Source of the DNA: Frankia nepalensis
GTDB taxonomy: Bacteria; Actinomycetota; Actinomycetes; Frankiales; Frankiaceae
Length of the DNA: 40,834 nt
NCBI RefSeq assembly: GCF_016786325.1
Contig: NZ_JADWYU010000123.1
Coordinates: 1-40,834, forward strand
Direction of reading: 5' to 3'
The notes beneath the pieces are model-generated. The model was not told the origin of the DNA. It saw only the letters and a list, made by a program, of their open reading frames with translations, and ran no database searches. A program made the translations under genes and the position numbers. Below, in pieces: positions 1 to 7,762 of this stretch (position 1 is its first letter; each line of letters opens with the position of its first letter).

Positions 1-448
1 TGGGGCTTACCCCGGACGATGGCCGGGGCCTTGCCGGGAGCGCACTGGCCGATGGCGTTGCACTTCATGTCGGTACGCCCGTACTTGCGGTTCGCCTCGG
101 CGACCGACTGGCGCATCTCGGCGTCGGGGCTGACCCGAAAGCCCGTCGGGTCGGTGTAGGTGACCGGGTTCGCGGCGGCGTAGGTGTAGCGGTTGTCGGC
201 AGGGGCGCCGGTCCAGGGCAGGTCGGCGGTGTCGCGGGACAGGAAGGTGGCGGTGGCCGGGTTGTACCAGCGGGCCTGGGCGTTGACCAGGCCGGTGTCG
301 GGGTCGGTCCAGCTGCCCTGGTAGCCGATGCGCAGGTTCGGGTCGCCGGCGACGACCGGGGCGCCGAAGGGGTCGTAGGCACGGTCGTCAGTGAGGGCCG
401 TGCCGTCGATGGTGAACGCCGCCACGATGTCGCCGGCACCGTCCGGCC
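1..448 (-). pseudogene. RHS-repeat core and start of toxin tip, 5'-truncated, runs off left edge
   Basis: Read on the minus strand, this is the C-terminal core of an RHS/YD-repeat protein: AYDPFG, then GYQGSWTDPDTGLVNAQARW, FLSRD, NRYTYAAANPVTYTDPTGF. The DPTGF element normally ends the conserved RHS shell. The residues after it (from about position 140 down to 1) begin a variable C-terminal tip, of which about 45 residues are visible before the window ends. Such proteins are secreted or surface polymorphic toxins, the tip being the toxin. Upstream of about 448 the frame stays open, but the sequence no longer looks like RHS; it is Arg/His/Ala-rich and meets the promoter side of the ATPase gene. 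I infer a 5'-truncated remnant rather than a full gene. It may still be the end of a rearranged gene. Confidence 0.75.
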
Positions 449-620
449 AGGAGGAGCGGCCAGCGCGGCACCGACATCCGACGGCCACCAGCGCCGACGT
501 CACCTGAGATGCCGCGAGAGCGGCCGCGTCGCTGCCGGGTGAGATCGCCGATCGGTGGTGGTGCGTAGGGTGGTGGGCGCAGCGTGATCCGTGCCGCCTG
601 GCCTGGGAGTGTGACGATCG

Positions 621-2195
621 ATGGCTCGCCGGTTCCAGACGGCTGGTCCGTGCCGGCCTGGAATCGACTACATGATCCCAGCGGTGTCACGGTTGCCGGA
701 GGTTCCCGATCTGGTGAACCAGGAAGGGTACTTCGTCGTACACGCGCCCCGACAGACCGGGAAAACGACCACACTGACCGCGCTCGCCGAGGAACTGACA
801 GCCAAAGGCCGCTACGCCGCCCTGTTGTTCTCCTGCGAGGCGGGGCGCGCCGCCGGTGACAACTACGGCGCCGCGACTCGCGACATTCTCTCCCGGATCC
901 GCGCCGCGGCCAACACGGCGCTGCCTGCGGACCTACGCCCGCCGCCGTGGCCGGAGGCGTCGGAAGGCACCCTTCTCGCGGCGGGCCTCGCGGCCTGGGC
1001 CCAGGTCTGCCCCCGGCCGCTGGCACTGTTCTTTGACGAGATCGACGCGCTGAGCGGACAGAGTCTGATCAGCGTTCTCAGCCAGCTGCGGGACGGCTAC
1101 CGCGACCGCCCGACCAGCTTCCCGGCCTCGATCGCGCTGTGTGGCCTGCGCGACGTCCGTGACTACAAGGCCGCCTCCGGGGGCGACCCATCCCGGCTGG
1201 GGACGGCAAGCCCGTTCAACATCAAGATCAAATCGCTGAGGCTGGGGGACTTCACGGCGGACGAGGTCGCCGAGCTCTACGGCCAGCACACAGCGGACAC
1301 CCGGCAGGAGTTCACCCCAGCGGCATTGGAGCGGGCGTTCGAGCTGACCGCTGGCCAGCCGTGGCTGGTCAACGCGCTGGCCAACGAGATAGTCAAGGAG
1401 ATGGCAGTGCCAGCGTCGGTACCGATCACGGTCGACCACCTGGAACAGGCCAAGGAGCGGCTGATCCTGGCGCGGGCGACGCACCTGGACTCGCTGGCCG
1501 CCCGACTCGCCGAGCCACGCGTCCGCCGGATCGTACAGCCCTTGCTCGCCGGCGACCTGGTACAGCTCGACCCCTACGACGACGACCTCGCCTACACCCG
1601 CGACCTCGGCCTGATCGCCCCCAAGAACCCGGTCCGGATCGCCAACCCCATCTACCGGGAGGTCATCGTCCGGATCCTGACCACCCAGGTCGAGGCCAAC
1701 GTCGTCGCCGACCCCCGCAGCTTCGTCCTACCAGACGGCCGCTTCGACCTCGCACTGCTGTTGCGGGAGTTCGCCGAGTTCTGGATCGAACACGGCGACG
1801 TCCTGACCTCAACCGAGCACTACCACGAGGTCGCCCCACAACTCGTCCTCATGGGATTCCTCCAACGCGTCGTCAACGGCGGCGGCTACGTCGAACGGGA
1901 ATACGGCGTCGGCCGAGGCCGAATCGACCTCCTCATCCGCTGGCCCCACACCCACGACGGCAAACGCCACTGGCAGCGAGAAGCCCTCGAACTCAAGGTC
2001 TGGCACCCCGGCAAAGCCGACCCGCTGCGCCGAGGCCTGACCCAGCTCGACCGCTACCTCGACCGCCTCAGCCTCAACACCGGCACCCTCATCATCTTCG
2101 ACCGCCGCCCCGACGCCCCCGACCTCAGCGAACGCACCCAATTCGACACCGCGACCACCCCTACCGGCCGCACCGTCACCGTTCTGCGGGCGTAG
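621..2195 (+). CDS. AAA-like ATPase with C-terminal PD-(D/E)XK-like nuclease domain
   Basis: A 524-residue protein. Near residue 45 there is a P-loop (APRQTGKTT) and near 140 a Walker B (LALFFDEID), followed by a helical winged-helix-like region (YRDRPTSF, IANPIYREVI). The last 130 residues carry GRIDLLIRW followed by ALELKVW, the D...ExK arrangement of PD-(D/E)XK nucleases. This matches the broad group of AAA-like ATPases fused to such a domain, which are often found in mobile or defence contexts; the true substrate is unknown. The start at ATG 621 is chosen because the family usually opens with an RRFNTAGPC-like stretch, here RRFQTAGPC, although no strong ribosome-binding site is visible. 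The gene stands alone between the RHS remnant and the immunity-like gene. Confidence 0.85.
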   Translation: MARRFQTAGPCRPGIDYMIPAVSRLPEVPDLVNQEGYFVVHAPRQTGKTTTLTALAEELTAKGRYAALLFSCEAGRAAGDNYGAATRDILSRIRAAANTALPADLRPPPWPEASEGTLLAAGLAAWAQVCPRPLALFFDEIDALSGQSLISVLSQLRDGYRDRPTSFPASIALCGLRDVRDYKAASGGDPSRLGTASPFNIKIKSLRLGDFTADEVAELYGQHTADTRQEFTPAALERAFELTAGQPWLVNALANEIVKEMAVPASVPITVDHLEQAKERLILARATHLDSLAARLAEPRVRRIVQPLLAGDLVQLDPYDDDLAYTRDLGLIAPKNPVRIANPIYREVIVRILTTQVEANVVADPRSFVLPDGRFDLALLLREFAEFWIEHGDVLTSTEHYHEVAPQLVLMGFLQRVVNGGGYVEREYGVGRGRIDLLIRWPHTHDGKRHWQREALELKVWHPGKADPLRRGLTQLDRYLDRLSLNTGTLIIFDRRPDAPDLSERTQFDTATTPTGRTVTVLRA

Positions 2196-2234
2196 TCCTC
2201 CCCTCCCCCACCAAATCCTCGACGCCCCCACAGG

Positions 2235-2546
2235 CTACTCAAGCTCCCCAGGATCGATTGCGACGCATTCCCATATCAGTTCTTGAATTGAGTACATCGC
2301 CTCTCTGATCTTCGGCTTTTCAGCATCCCCATAAAGAGTGATCACGGATTCCATTGCAGGGAGAATGTCAGCGAGGATGTTCGCCGCGAGTCTAGGTATA
2401 CACTCCACCTCCCGCCACGCGACAGCACATTCTCCGAGCCGGTCGCAGAGTTCCCGATAAGCGTCGACACTGAACCCTTCGCCCATGCGAAGGGAGGTAT
2501 CAAACCGCGCCCAGGAGATCCTGAGACCTTTTGTTACATCCGACAT
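2235..2546 (-). CDS. Small acidic protein, candidate immunity protein of a lost toxin
   Basis: A 103-residue, helix-rich, acidic protein with no family I recognise (begins MSDVTKGLRISWARFD). The start is ATG 2546 rather than the upstream in-frame ATG at 2567, because a G-rich ribosome-binding site lies about seven bases before it. It also lies two bases after the stop codon of the preceding toxin-tail frame (TAG at 2551-2549). GC content is clearly lower than in neighbouring genes. Size, charge, low GC and tight coupling behind a toxin-like C-terminus are the usual signs of an immunity gene in a polymorphic-toxin cassette. That role is inference from context only. Confidence 0.6.
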   Translation of the reverse strand: MSDVTKGLRISWARFDTSLRMGEGFSVDAYRELCDRLGECAVAWREVECIPRLAANILADILPAMESVITLYGDAEKPKIREAMYSIQELIWECVAIDPGELE

Positions 2547-2548
2547 CG

Positions 2549-2755
2549 CTAACCCCCTACAACCCATCTCGTTGCGCCCGGAGGAACATTCCCCACAAGA
2601 AGTACCTCGGCGGAGGCACTACTTCGATCGGTCGTCGTAACACCCCTAGTTCCGGCAGCATTACGACCCGCCGCAGCAGAAGGATCAATAACGGTGCCAT
2701 CAAACTTATTCAGATCAATGAGCCTTTTCCATCTGGGTTTTCCTGATCCCCGGTC
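2549..2755 (-). pseudogene. C-terminal tail of a polymorphic-toxin-like protein, 5' end lost to the IS
   Basis: On the minus strand an open frame ends at TAG 2551-2549. Its last 64 residues or so are low in GC and look like a real protein end: a FDGTVIDPS stretch, then RSSASAEVLLVGNVPP, then a final W-V-V-G-G. A late (S/A)EVL-x-VPP element is, from memory, common at the end of several bacterial toxin domains, including ADP-ribosyltransferase-like ones; this is a hint and not an assignment. There is no start codon of its own. Towards higher coordinates the composition changes to GC-rich IS sequence at about 2755-2800, and the frame closes at 2849-2851. It is followed two bases later by the immunity-like gene. 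Confidence 0.5.
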
Positions 2756-3655
2756 AAACTCTCCAGCGCCAACAGCGCCACCGGCTTGACCAACCGTTGT
2801 CGGTACGGCCGCCGAAAATAGACGAGTCCCCGGTAGATCACAGGGTGCCTAATCCACTGTTCCCTGACCGAGGACTCTGGTTGCTAACCTACCCCGGCAC
2901 CATCGACCTGCCCGAAGCGACCCTGGACTTCCTGGCCGCACTCCTCGCCGACGACCGCGCCCAGCGCGGGACCTGGCGCAAGCTCCAGACCCGTGAGCAG
3001 GCGCTTCTGGTGCTCGCGCACCTGCGCAACGGCGACACCTACACCCGCCTCGCCGAGGGCTTCGGCATCGGTGTGGCGACCGTGTGCCGCTACGTCCACG
3101 AGGCCGTCGACCTGCTCGCTCGCCGCGGCCGGACCCTGCTCGCCGCCGTCTGGACCTTCGCCTGGACCTGGAGCAACTTCCTCATCCTCGACGGCACCCT
3201 CGTGCGCACCAACCGGATCCGCGCCCACAACAAGCCGTACTACTCCGGCAAGCACCGCCACCACGGCGTCAACCTCCAGGGCCTGATGGACCCCCACGGC
3301 CGCATGATCTGGATCTCCGACGGGCTGCCCGGCTCGACCCACGACCTCACCGCCGCCCGGACCCACAACGTCCTGCACGTGATCAACCAGGCGGAGACGA
3401 TCTACCTGTACGCGGACAAGGCCTACGTCGGCGGCGAGAGCGACCACCTCCTCGTCCCCCACAAGAAGCCCCCCAACGACGAACTACCCGACGAGTTCAA
3501 AGAGGCCAACCGCGCCCACGCGGCCACCCGCGCACCCGGCGAGCGTGGCTTCGCGGTCCTGAAAAACTGGCACATCCTCGACCGCTACTGCGGCTGCCCC
3601 CGCCGCGTCGGCCCATTCGCCCAGGCCCACCTCGTCCTGCCGGGGCCAGTTCCCA
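2756..3655 (+). mobile_element. IS5-type insertion sequence remnant
   Basis: The element spans the transposase gene, with approximate boundaries. The left limit is set where low-GC toxin-tail sequence changes to GC-rich sequence. The right limit is set by the stop codon of the SDR gene (TGA at 3658-3656). I could not find matching terminal inverted repeats, which agrees with loss of the right end. Confidence 0.5.
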
Positions 3656-3705
3656 TCACAGGGTCCGGTAGGCGCCGCCGTCGGCGAGGATCTGCGCGCC
3701 GTTGA
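2797..3705 (+). CDS. IS5-family (DDE_4-type) transposase, C-terminus disrupted
   Basis: This is a DDE transposase with an N-terminal helix-turn-helix (TYTRLAEGFGIGVATVCRYV) and the catalytic acids in LILDGTLVRTNR, LYADKAYVGGE and PGERGFAVLKNW. Family resemblance begins at LTYPGTIDL, so TTG at 2881 with a GAGG seven bases before it may be the true start. ATG 2797 is the longest in-frame option. Resemblance stops after AQAHLVL near 3640. The frame then runs into Arg/Gly-rich sequence that is the antisense of the SDR gene's 3' end. The last few residues and the right terminal repeat therefore appear to be missing, and the element is probably no longer mobile on its own. Confidence 0.85.
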   Translation: MSVRPPKIDESPVDHRVPNPLFPDRGLWLLTYPGTIDLPEATLDFLAALLADDRAQRGTWRKLQTREQALLVLAHLRNGDTYTRLAEGFGIGVATVCRYVHEAVDLLARRGRTLLAAVWTFAWTWSNFLILDGTLVRTNRIRAHNKPYYSGKHRHHGVNLQGLMDPHGRMIWISDGLPGSTHDLTAARTHNVLHVINQAETIYLYADKAYVGGESDHLLVPHKKPPNDELPDEFKEANRAHAATRAPGERGFAVLKNWHILDRYCGCPRRVGPFAQAHLVLPGPVPITGSGRRRRRRGSARR

Positions 3706-4429
3706 GGTAGGCCGACGCGTCGCTGGCGAGGAACACGCAGAGGCCGACGAGGTCGTCGGGCCGGCCGATCCGCCGCATCGGGTTCGCCTCGCCGGCGTGT
3801 TGCTTCTGCTCTGGTGTCCAGGCCTTGGTGATGTCGGTGTCGAAGGCCCCGGGCAGGACGACGTTGGCTCGTACCTTCGGTGCCCAGGCACCGGCCAGTC
3901 CGAGCGTCATCGCGTTCAGGCTGGCCTTGGCCATCGCGTACGGCAGGTCGTCCACGCCTGGGCGCAGCGACCCCGCCGTGGACACGTTGATGATCGACCC
4001 GCCGTCGGCGGCGTGCATGCGGGTACCGAACAGGGCCGCCAGCCGGAACGGCCCCTTGGCGTTGACCGCGTGCGTCTTGTCGTACAGCGCTTCGGTCACC
4101 GATACCAGGTCGGTGTACAGCGGCGAGAGCCCGGCGTTCGAGACGAGGACATGGCAGGCGCCGAAGGCGTCGTACACCGTGTCGACGAGGCGGTCGCACT
4201 CGTCCCAGTGGCTGACGTTCGTCGCGACGGCCAGCGCCTTGCGCCCGGTTGCGCGCTCCACTTCGGCGGCGGCGGCGCGGCAGTTGTCGAGCTTGCGGCT
4301 GGCGATGACGACGTCGGCGCCGGCCGCGGCGAGCCCCTCGACGACGGCGTGGCCGATGCCGCGGCTGCCGCCGGTCACGACCGCGACCTTGCCGTTCAGG
4401 TCGAACAGTTCCGACGGTGATCTGGACAT
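3656..4429 (-). CDS. Short-chain dehydrogenase/reductase (SDR)
   Basis: A 257-residue classical SDR that uses NAD(P) to oxidise or reduce a hydroxyl/keto substrate. The cofactor motif TGGSRGIG is near residue 20, NAG is in SNAGLSPLY, the catalytic serine is in INVSTAGS, YAMAK supplies the Tyr and Lys, and GGAYRTL ends the protein as in many family members. The start ATG at 4429 overlaps the stop of the upstream phosphotransferase gene (TGATG), so the two are translationally coupled. SDR plus APH-like phosphotransferase pairs are common in actinobacterial fatty-acid and xenobiotic metabolism; the substrate here is unknown. The stop codon lies directly at the IS boundary. Confidence 0.9.
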   Translation of the reverse strand: MSRSPSELFDLNGKVAVVTGGSRGIGHAVVEGLAAAGADVVIASRKLDNCRAAAAEVERATGRKALAVATNVSHWDECDRLVDTVYDAFGACHVLVSNAGLSPLYTDLVSVTEALYDKTHAVNAKGPFRLAALFGTRMHAADGGSIINVSTAGSLRPGVDDLPYAMAKASLNAMTLGLAGAWAPKVRANVVLPGAFDTDITKAWTPEQKQHAGEANPMRRIGRPDDLVGLCVFLASDASAYLNGAQILADGGAYRTL

Positions 4430-5223
4430 CAGCGTGCCTCCGGGTAGTCGCTGGTTTCGGCGAGTTCGGCGGCGTCGCGCATGAGCTGCAGGACGATGGG
4501 GCCGAAGCTGCGCAGTTTCTCGTCGTCGCCGGCGCGCTGGAAGCCCTGCTCGAGCACGATCGCGAGTTTCCAGCGGGCCAGGACTATGTAGTAGTCGAAG
4601 TCGTCGACCTGCCGCCCGGACCGCGTGGCGTAGTGGTCGAGCAGCGCCGAACGTCCCGGCATGCCGGTGACGTCGATGTAGCCGACGCTGCCGGCGTCGG
4701 CGGTGGTGTTCTCGGGCCAGCCCTGCAGGGCCCAGGCCAGGTCGAGCTTGGGGTCGCCGACGGTTCCCATTTCCCAGTCGACGATCGCGGCGAGCCGGCC
4801 GGGGCGGCCGTGGTGGAACATCACGTTCGCGAACTGGTAGTCGCCGTGCATGATGCCGGGCTGGAAGTCGAGCGGGCGGTGGCGGTCCAGCCACCGGGTC
4901 GCCTCGTCGTAGCCGGGCACCTCACGGGCCCGGATCCGGTGGTAGAAGGACGTCCACCGCGCGACCTGACGGTCGTGGAAGCCGTCCGGGCGGCCGAGGC
5001 CGGACAGCCCGTTCGCCTGCCAGTCGACCGCGCCCAGGCGTACGACGCCCTCGATCAGTTCGTGGGCCAGTTCGGCGCGCGCGGCGGGCTGGCTCTGGAA
5101 CGGTTCCGGCAGCAGCCCGATGCTGCCCATCGGCGACCAGCCGTCGACGAAACCCATCAGGTAGAACGGCCGGCCCAGCACGGCGGCGTCCGGGCACATG
5201 GCCAGCGCCTTGGTGTGGGGCAC
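4429..5223 (-). CDS. APH-family phosphotransferase, N-terminal lobe missing
   Basis: The C-terminal lobe of an aminoglycoside-phosphotransferase-like kinase of the type found beside acyl-CoA genes. The catalytic loop IMHGDYQFANVMF and the metal-binding IVDWEMGTVGDPKLDLAW are intact. Normal members are about 340 residues and open with a nucleotide-binding N-lobe; here the recognisable sequence begins only at about RDAGITREWRIIQALSG (near 5280). GTG 5223 is the first possible start, and no clear ribosome-binding site supports it. The N-lobe is replaced by unrelated sequence that meets a truncated galactokinase-like fragment on the other strand. The gene is coupled to the SDR by a 1-base overlap. 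I expect it to be inactive as a kinase unless a distant start exists. Confidence 0.75.
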   Translation of the reverse strand: MPHTKALAMCPDAAVLGRPFYLMGFVDGWSPMGSIGLLPEPFQSQPAARAELAHELIEGVVRLGAVDWQANGLSGLGRPDGFHDRQVARWTSFYHRIRAREVPGYDEATRWLDRHRPLDFQPGIMHGDYQFANVMFHHGRPGRLAAIVDWEMGTVGDPKLDLAWALQGWPENTTADAGSVGYIDVTGMPGRSALLDHYATRSGRQVDDFDYYIVLARWKLAIVLEQGFQRAGDDEKLRSFGPIVLQLMRDAAELAETSDYPEAR

Positions 5224-5300
5224 GTCCGTGCCGGACAGTGCCTGGATGATCCGCCACTCACGGGTGATGCCGGCGTCGCGCTGGGCGGGCGCGGCGGCCG

Positions 5301-5642
5301 GTGGCTCGCCGCGGGAACCTCCCCCGCGCCGGAATGGTGCTCGCCGACGGCCACCGATCGCTCCGGGACGACTTCGAGGTGTCGAGCCCGGAACTGGACG
5401 CCGCCGTCGCCTCCTGCCAGGCCGCCCCCGGCTGCCACGGCGCCCGCCTGACCGGCGGAGGGTTCGCCGGCTGCGTGGTCGCGCTGGTCGACACCGCTTA
5501 CACCGACCTTTTCGCGGAAGCCGTCCTCGGCGACTACCGCGCGCGGACAGGGCTGCAGGGAGCGCTTCACCTCTGTGTTCCGGTCGACGGCAGTTCCCTG
5601 GTGCCGGTCATCGCGGGCAGCAACATGGCCTGGGCTCGGTAG
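5301..5642 (+). pseudogene. Galactokinase-like (GHMP kinase) C-terminal fragment
   Basis: From about residue 12 the reading matches the C-terminal part of galactokinases: SLRDDFEVSSPELD, then GARLTGGGFAGCVVALVD, the third conserved GHMP-kinase motif, and a normal-looking end. Complete galactokinases have about 380-400 residues; only about 100 are present. The ATP-binding motif PxxxGLSSS and the N-terminal galactose-binding signature are absent. The fragment starts at nearly the point where the divergent phosphotransferase loses its N-lobe, so one rearrangement probably truncated both. Confidence 0.7.
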
Positions 5643-5744
5643 CCTTCATCGGATTCGCCCACGCCGCCTGCCATCGAGCCGCCGGCTCTGTTCCGCTTCC
5701 GGCACGCTGGATGTTGACGGGGTACGAACCGTGCCCCGCCCGGC

Positions 5745-6311
5745 CTACGAACCTTTGCCCACGACCTCCACGGTGATGCCCTCTCCTTCGAGGAGTTCGA
5801 GCTGTTCAAGCGAGGCGTCGTAGGTGCCCAGGTGGACCGTCTGGGCGGAGTAGCCAACCCCGGCGGTGTTGTAGTAGAAGCCGAGATTCCCCCACGGGAT
5901 GTAATAGATCAGGTCGCCGTCCTCCGGGTCGGACCCCGGGGAATCGCGGTACTCAAGTTCGCGCGGAAGGTAGCTGATCTTTTCCCGGCCGGTGAACTCC
6001 TCAATGGTGAGTGTGAGCGGAAGCATCGAGAGAAAGTCACGGGCGGCGGGATTGTCTTCATCGATGGTGACGTCGACCGACGTCGCGCGGGAGGAGAATC
6101 GCACGACGGTACCCACTACCTGGTCCACGTCGCCGCCCGCGCCGCCCGCCGCGGCCGAGCTGGGTGACGCGGGCGGTGTGACGGATTCGCCGGGCTGAGC
6201 GGTCGGTGAGGACTCACCGTCCCCTCGTGTCTCGCCCGCTGGAGAGCCGCACGCGGCGAGCGCGACCAGCGCCGCGAGGCCGAGGGCGGCCGCGAAGGCC
6301 TTCGGTCGCAT
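5745..6311 (-). CDS. Lipoprotein with cyclophilin-like fold domain
   Basis: A 188-residue protein with a bacterial lipoprotein signal (MRPKAFAAALGLAALVALAAC, lipobox LAAC), so it is probably anchored outside the membrane. A Ser/Pro/Gly-rich linker follows to about residue 65. The rest resembles the small cyclophilin-like fold family: TIDEDNPAARDFLSMLPLTL, then EFTGREKISYLP and LIYYIPWGNLGFYYN. These proteins are found in many bacteria with no firm function and often occur near redox enzymes; the domain lacks the catalytic residues of true peptidyl-prolyl isomerases as far as I can judge. It shares its direction with the alcohol dehydrogenase, 147 bases downstream of it. Confidence 0.8.
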   Translation of the reverse strand: MRPKAFAAALGLAALVALAACGSPAGETRGDGESSPTAQPGESVTPPASPSSAAAGGAGGDVDQVVGTVVRFSSRATSVDVTIDEDNPAARDFLSMLPLTLTIEEFTGREKISYLPRELEYRDSPGSDPEDGDLIYYIPWGNLGFYYNTAGVGYSAQTVHLGTYDASLEQLELLEGEGITVEVVGKGS

Positions 6312-6458
6312 TGTTCATCCTTCCGAGTCGACGCGCGGGCGGCGGGCGGTCAGCAGCGGGCTCGGCCGCCGTCGACGAGGGCGCGGCCGATCGGGAAGCC
6401 GGGGAGGTCCAAGCACCGTCACGGCACCGCCGAGGCGATCTCTTCGGGGCCGCGGGGG

Positions 6459-7490
6459 TCACACGGTGAGCAGTGTCTTGATCGCGCGGCGTTCGTCCAT
6501 GGCCCGGTAGCCTTCGGCGGCGGCGTCGAGGGGCACGGTCAGGTCGAAGACCTTGCCCGGGTCGATCTGGCGGCGCCAGATCAGGTCGATCAGCTCGGGC
6601 AGGAAGCGGCGTACCGGGGCGGGTCCGCCGTGCAGGTGCACGCCGGAGAAGAACAGCTCCTCGCCGGGCAGCCGCACGTTGTGGGCGACGCCGACGTAGC
6701 CGACATGCCCGCCGGGGCGGGTGGAGCGGATGGCCTGCATCATCGATTCCTGCGTGCCGACGGCCTCGATCACCGAGTGCGCCCCGAGACCTTTGGTGAG
6801 CTCCTTGACCGCGGCGACGCCGTCGTCACCGCGCTCCGTGACGACGTCCGTCGCGCCGAACGCGCGGGCCAGCGCCTGCCGGTCGGCGTGGCGGCTCATC
6901 GCGATGATCCGTTCCGCGCCGAGCTGCCGGGCGGCGAGCACCCCGAGCAGACCGACGGCGCCGTCACCGACGACCGCCACCGTCTTGCCCGGCCCGGCCT
7001 CCGCGGCGACGGCGGCGACGGCGGCGAACCATCCTGTGCCCAGCACGTCGGACGCGGCGAGCAGGCTCGGGACCAGCTCCGCCGGCGGCATCTCCGGGGT
7101 GGCGACCAGCGTGCCGTCGGCGAGCGGGATGCGCGCCCGCTCGGCCTGCGTCCCGATCGCGCCCATCAGGACGGCGTGCACGCAGCGGCTCTGGTAGCCG
7201 GCCCGACAGATCTCGCAGGTGTTGTCGGAGGCGAAGAACGACCCGACGACGAACTGCCCGGGCCTGAGAGTCGCGACCGCGCTGCCGACCTGTTCGACGA
7301 CGCCGACGTACTCGTGCCCCATCGGGGCGGGCCCGTCGAGCGCGTCCACGCCGCGCCACGGCCACAGGTCCGACCCGCAGACACAGGCCGCCGAGACACG
7401 GATGATCGCATCGGTCGGCTCGACGATCGTCGGGTCCGGCCGCTCCTGCACCTGGACCTCTCCGGGGCCGAGCATCACCACACCACGCAT
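6459..7490 (-). CDS. Zinc-dependent alcohol dehydrogenase (MDR superfamily)
   Basis: A 343-residue medium-chain dehydrogenase. Catalytic-zinc ligands are in CVCGSDLWPW and GHEYVGVVE. A Cys cluster, TCEICRAGYQSRC, provides three of the usual four structural-zinc ligands. The Rossmann motif is VVGDGAVGLLGVLAA and the C-terminus is KTLLTV. The start ATG 7490 (MRGVVMLGPGEV) is preferred to an upstream in-frame codon at 7529, because it has GGAG nine bases before it and fits the family start. It should oxidise an alcohol or reduce an aldehyde with NAD(P). It is divergent from the MmyB-like regulator, a frequent pairing that suggests control by it. Confidence 0.9.
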   Translation of the reverse strand: MRGVVMLGPGEVQVQERPDPTIVEPTDAIIRVSAACVCGSDLWPWRGVDALDGPAPMGHEYVGVVEQVGSAVATLRPGQFVVGSFFASDNTCEICRAGYQSRCVHAVLMGAIGTQAERARIPLADGTLVATPEMPPAELVPSLLAASDVLGTGWFAAVAAVAAEAGPGKTVAVVGDGAVGLLGVLAARQLGAERIIAMSRHADRQALARAFGATDVVTERGDDGVAAVKELTKGLGAHSVIEAVGTQESMMQAIRSTRPGGHVGYVGVAHNVRLPGEELFFSGVHLHGGPAPVRRFLPELIDLIWRRQIDPGKVFDLTVPLDAAAEGYRAMDERRAIKTLLTV

Positions 7491-7690
7491 CTGCCACTCT
7501 CCGTCGTATATCGCGACTGCTGACCGCACGTTCCCCTGCCTGTGGCGCTGCCCGAGACAGGCCAGGCCAACCAGCGGCGCGGCGACGCGGCCTCAGGCCG
7601 GAGCGCCCCGCTCCTGATCGCCACCGGTCGGGCACCGATAGCGCGCCGCGTCGCGCTCGGCACGACCATGCAACGCGTCTCGGCGTGCCT

Positions 7691-7732
7691 GTGGGAGGGC
7701 GGGCTTATCGGGGTAGAAGCTCTCCCTCCCAC
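7691..7732. promoter_or_regulatory. Perfect 9-bp inverted repeat upstream of the MmyB-like regulator
   Basis: GTGGGAGGG at 7691-7699 and its exact complement CCCTCCCAC at 7724-7732 are separated by 24 bases, ending 30 bases before the regulator's GTG start. The position between two divergent genes suits an operator for the MmyB-like protein or an RNA hairpin in its leader. Which of these it is cannot be told from sequence alone. Confidence 0.45.
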
Positions 7733-7762
7733 CCCAGGAGCAGCCTCCGTAGCCTGGTTGGG

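Noticed and set aside
2837-3664. The 10-base direct repeat ATCACAGGGT at 2837-2846 and 3655-3664 as IS target duplication
   Set aside because: The first copy lies inside the element's apparent left part, the second overlaps the SDR stop codon, and a 10-base repeat within 1 kb of such DNA can occur by chance.
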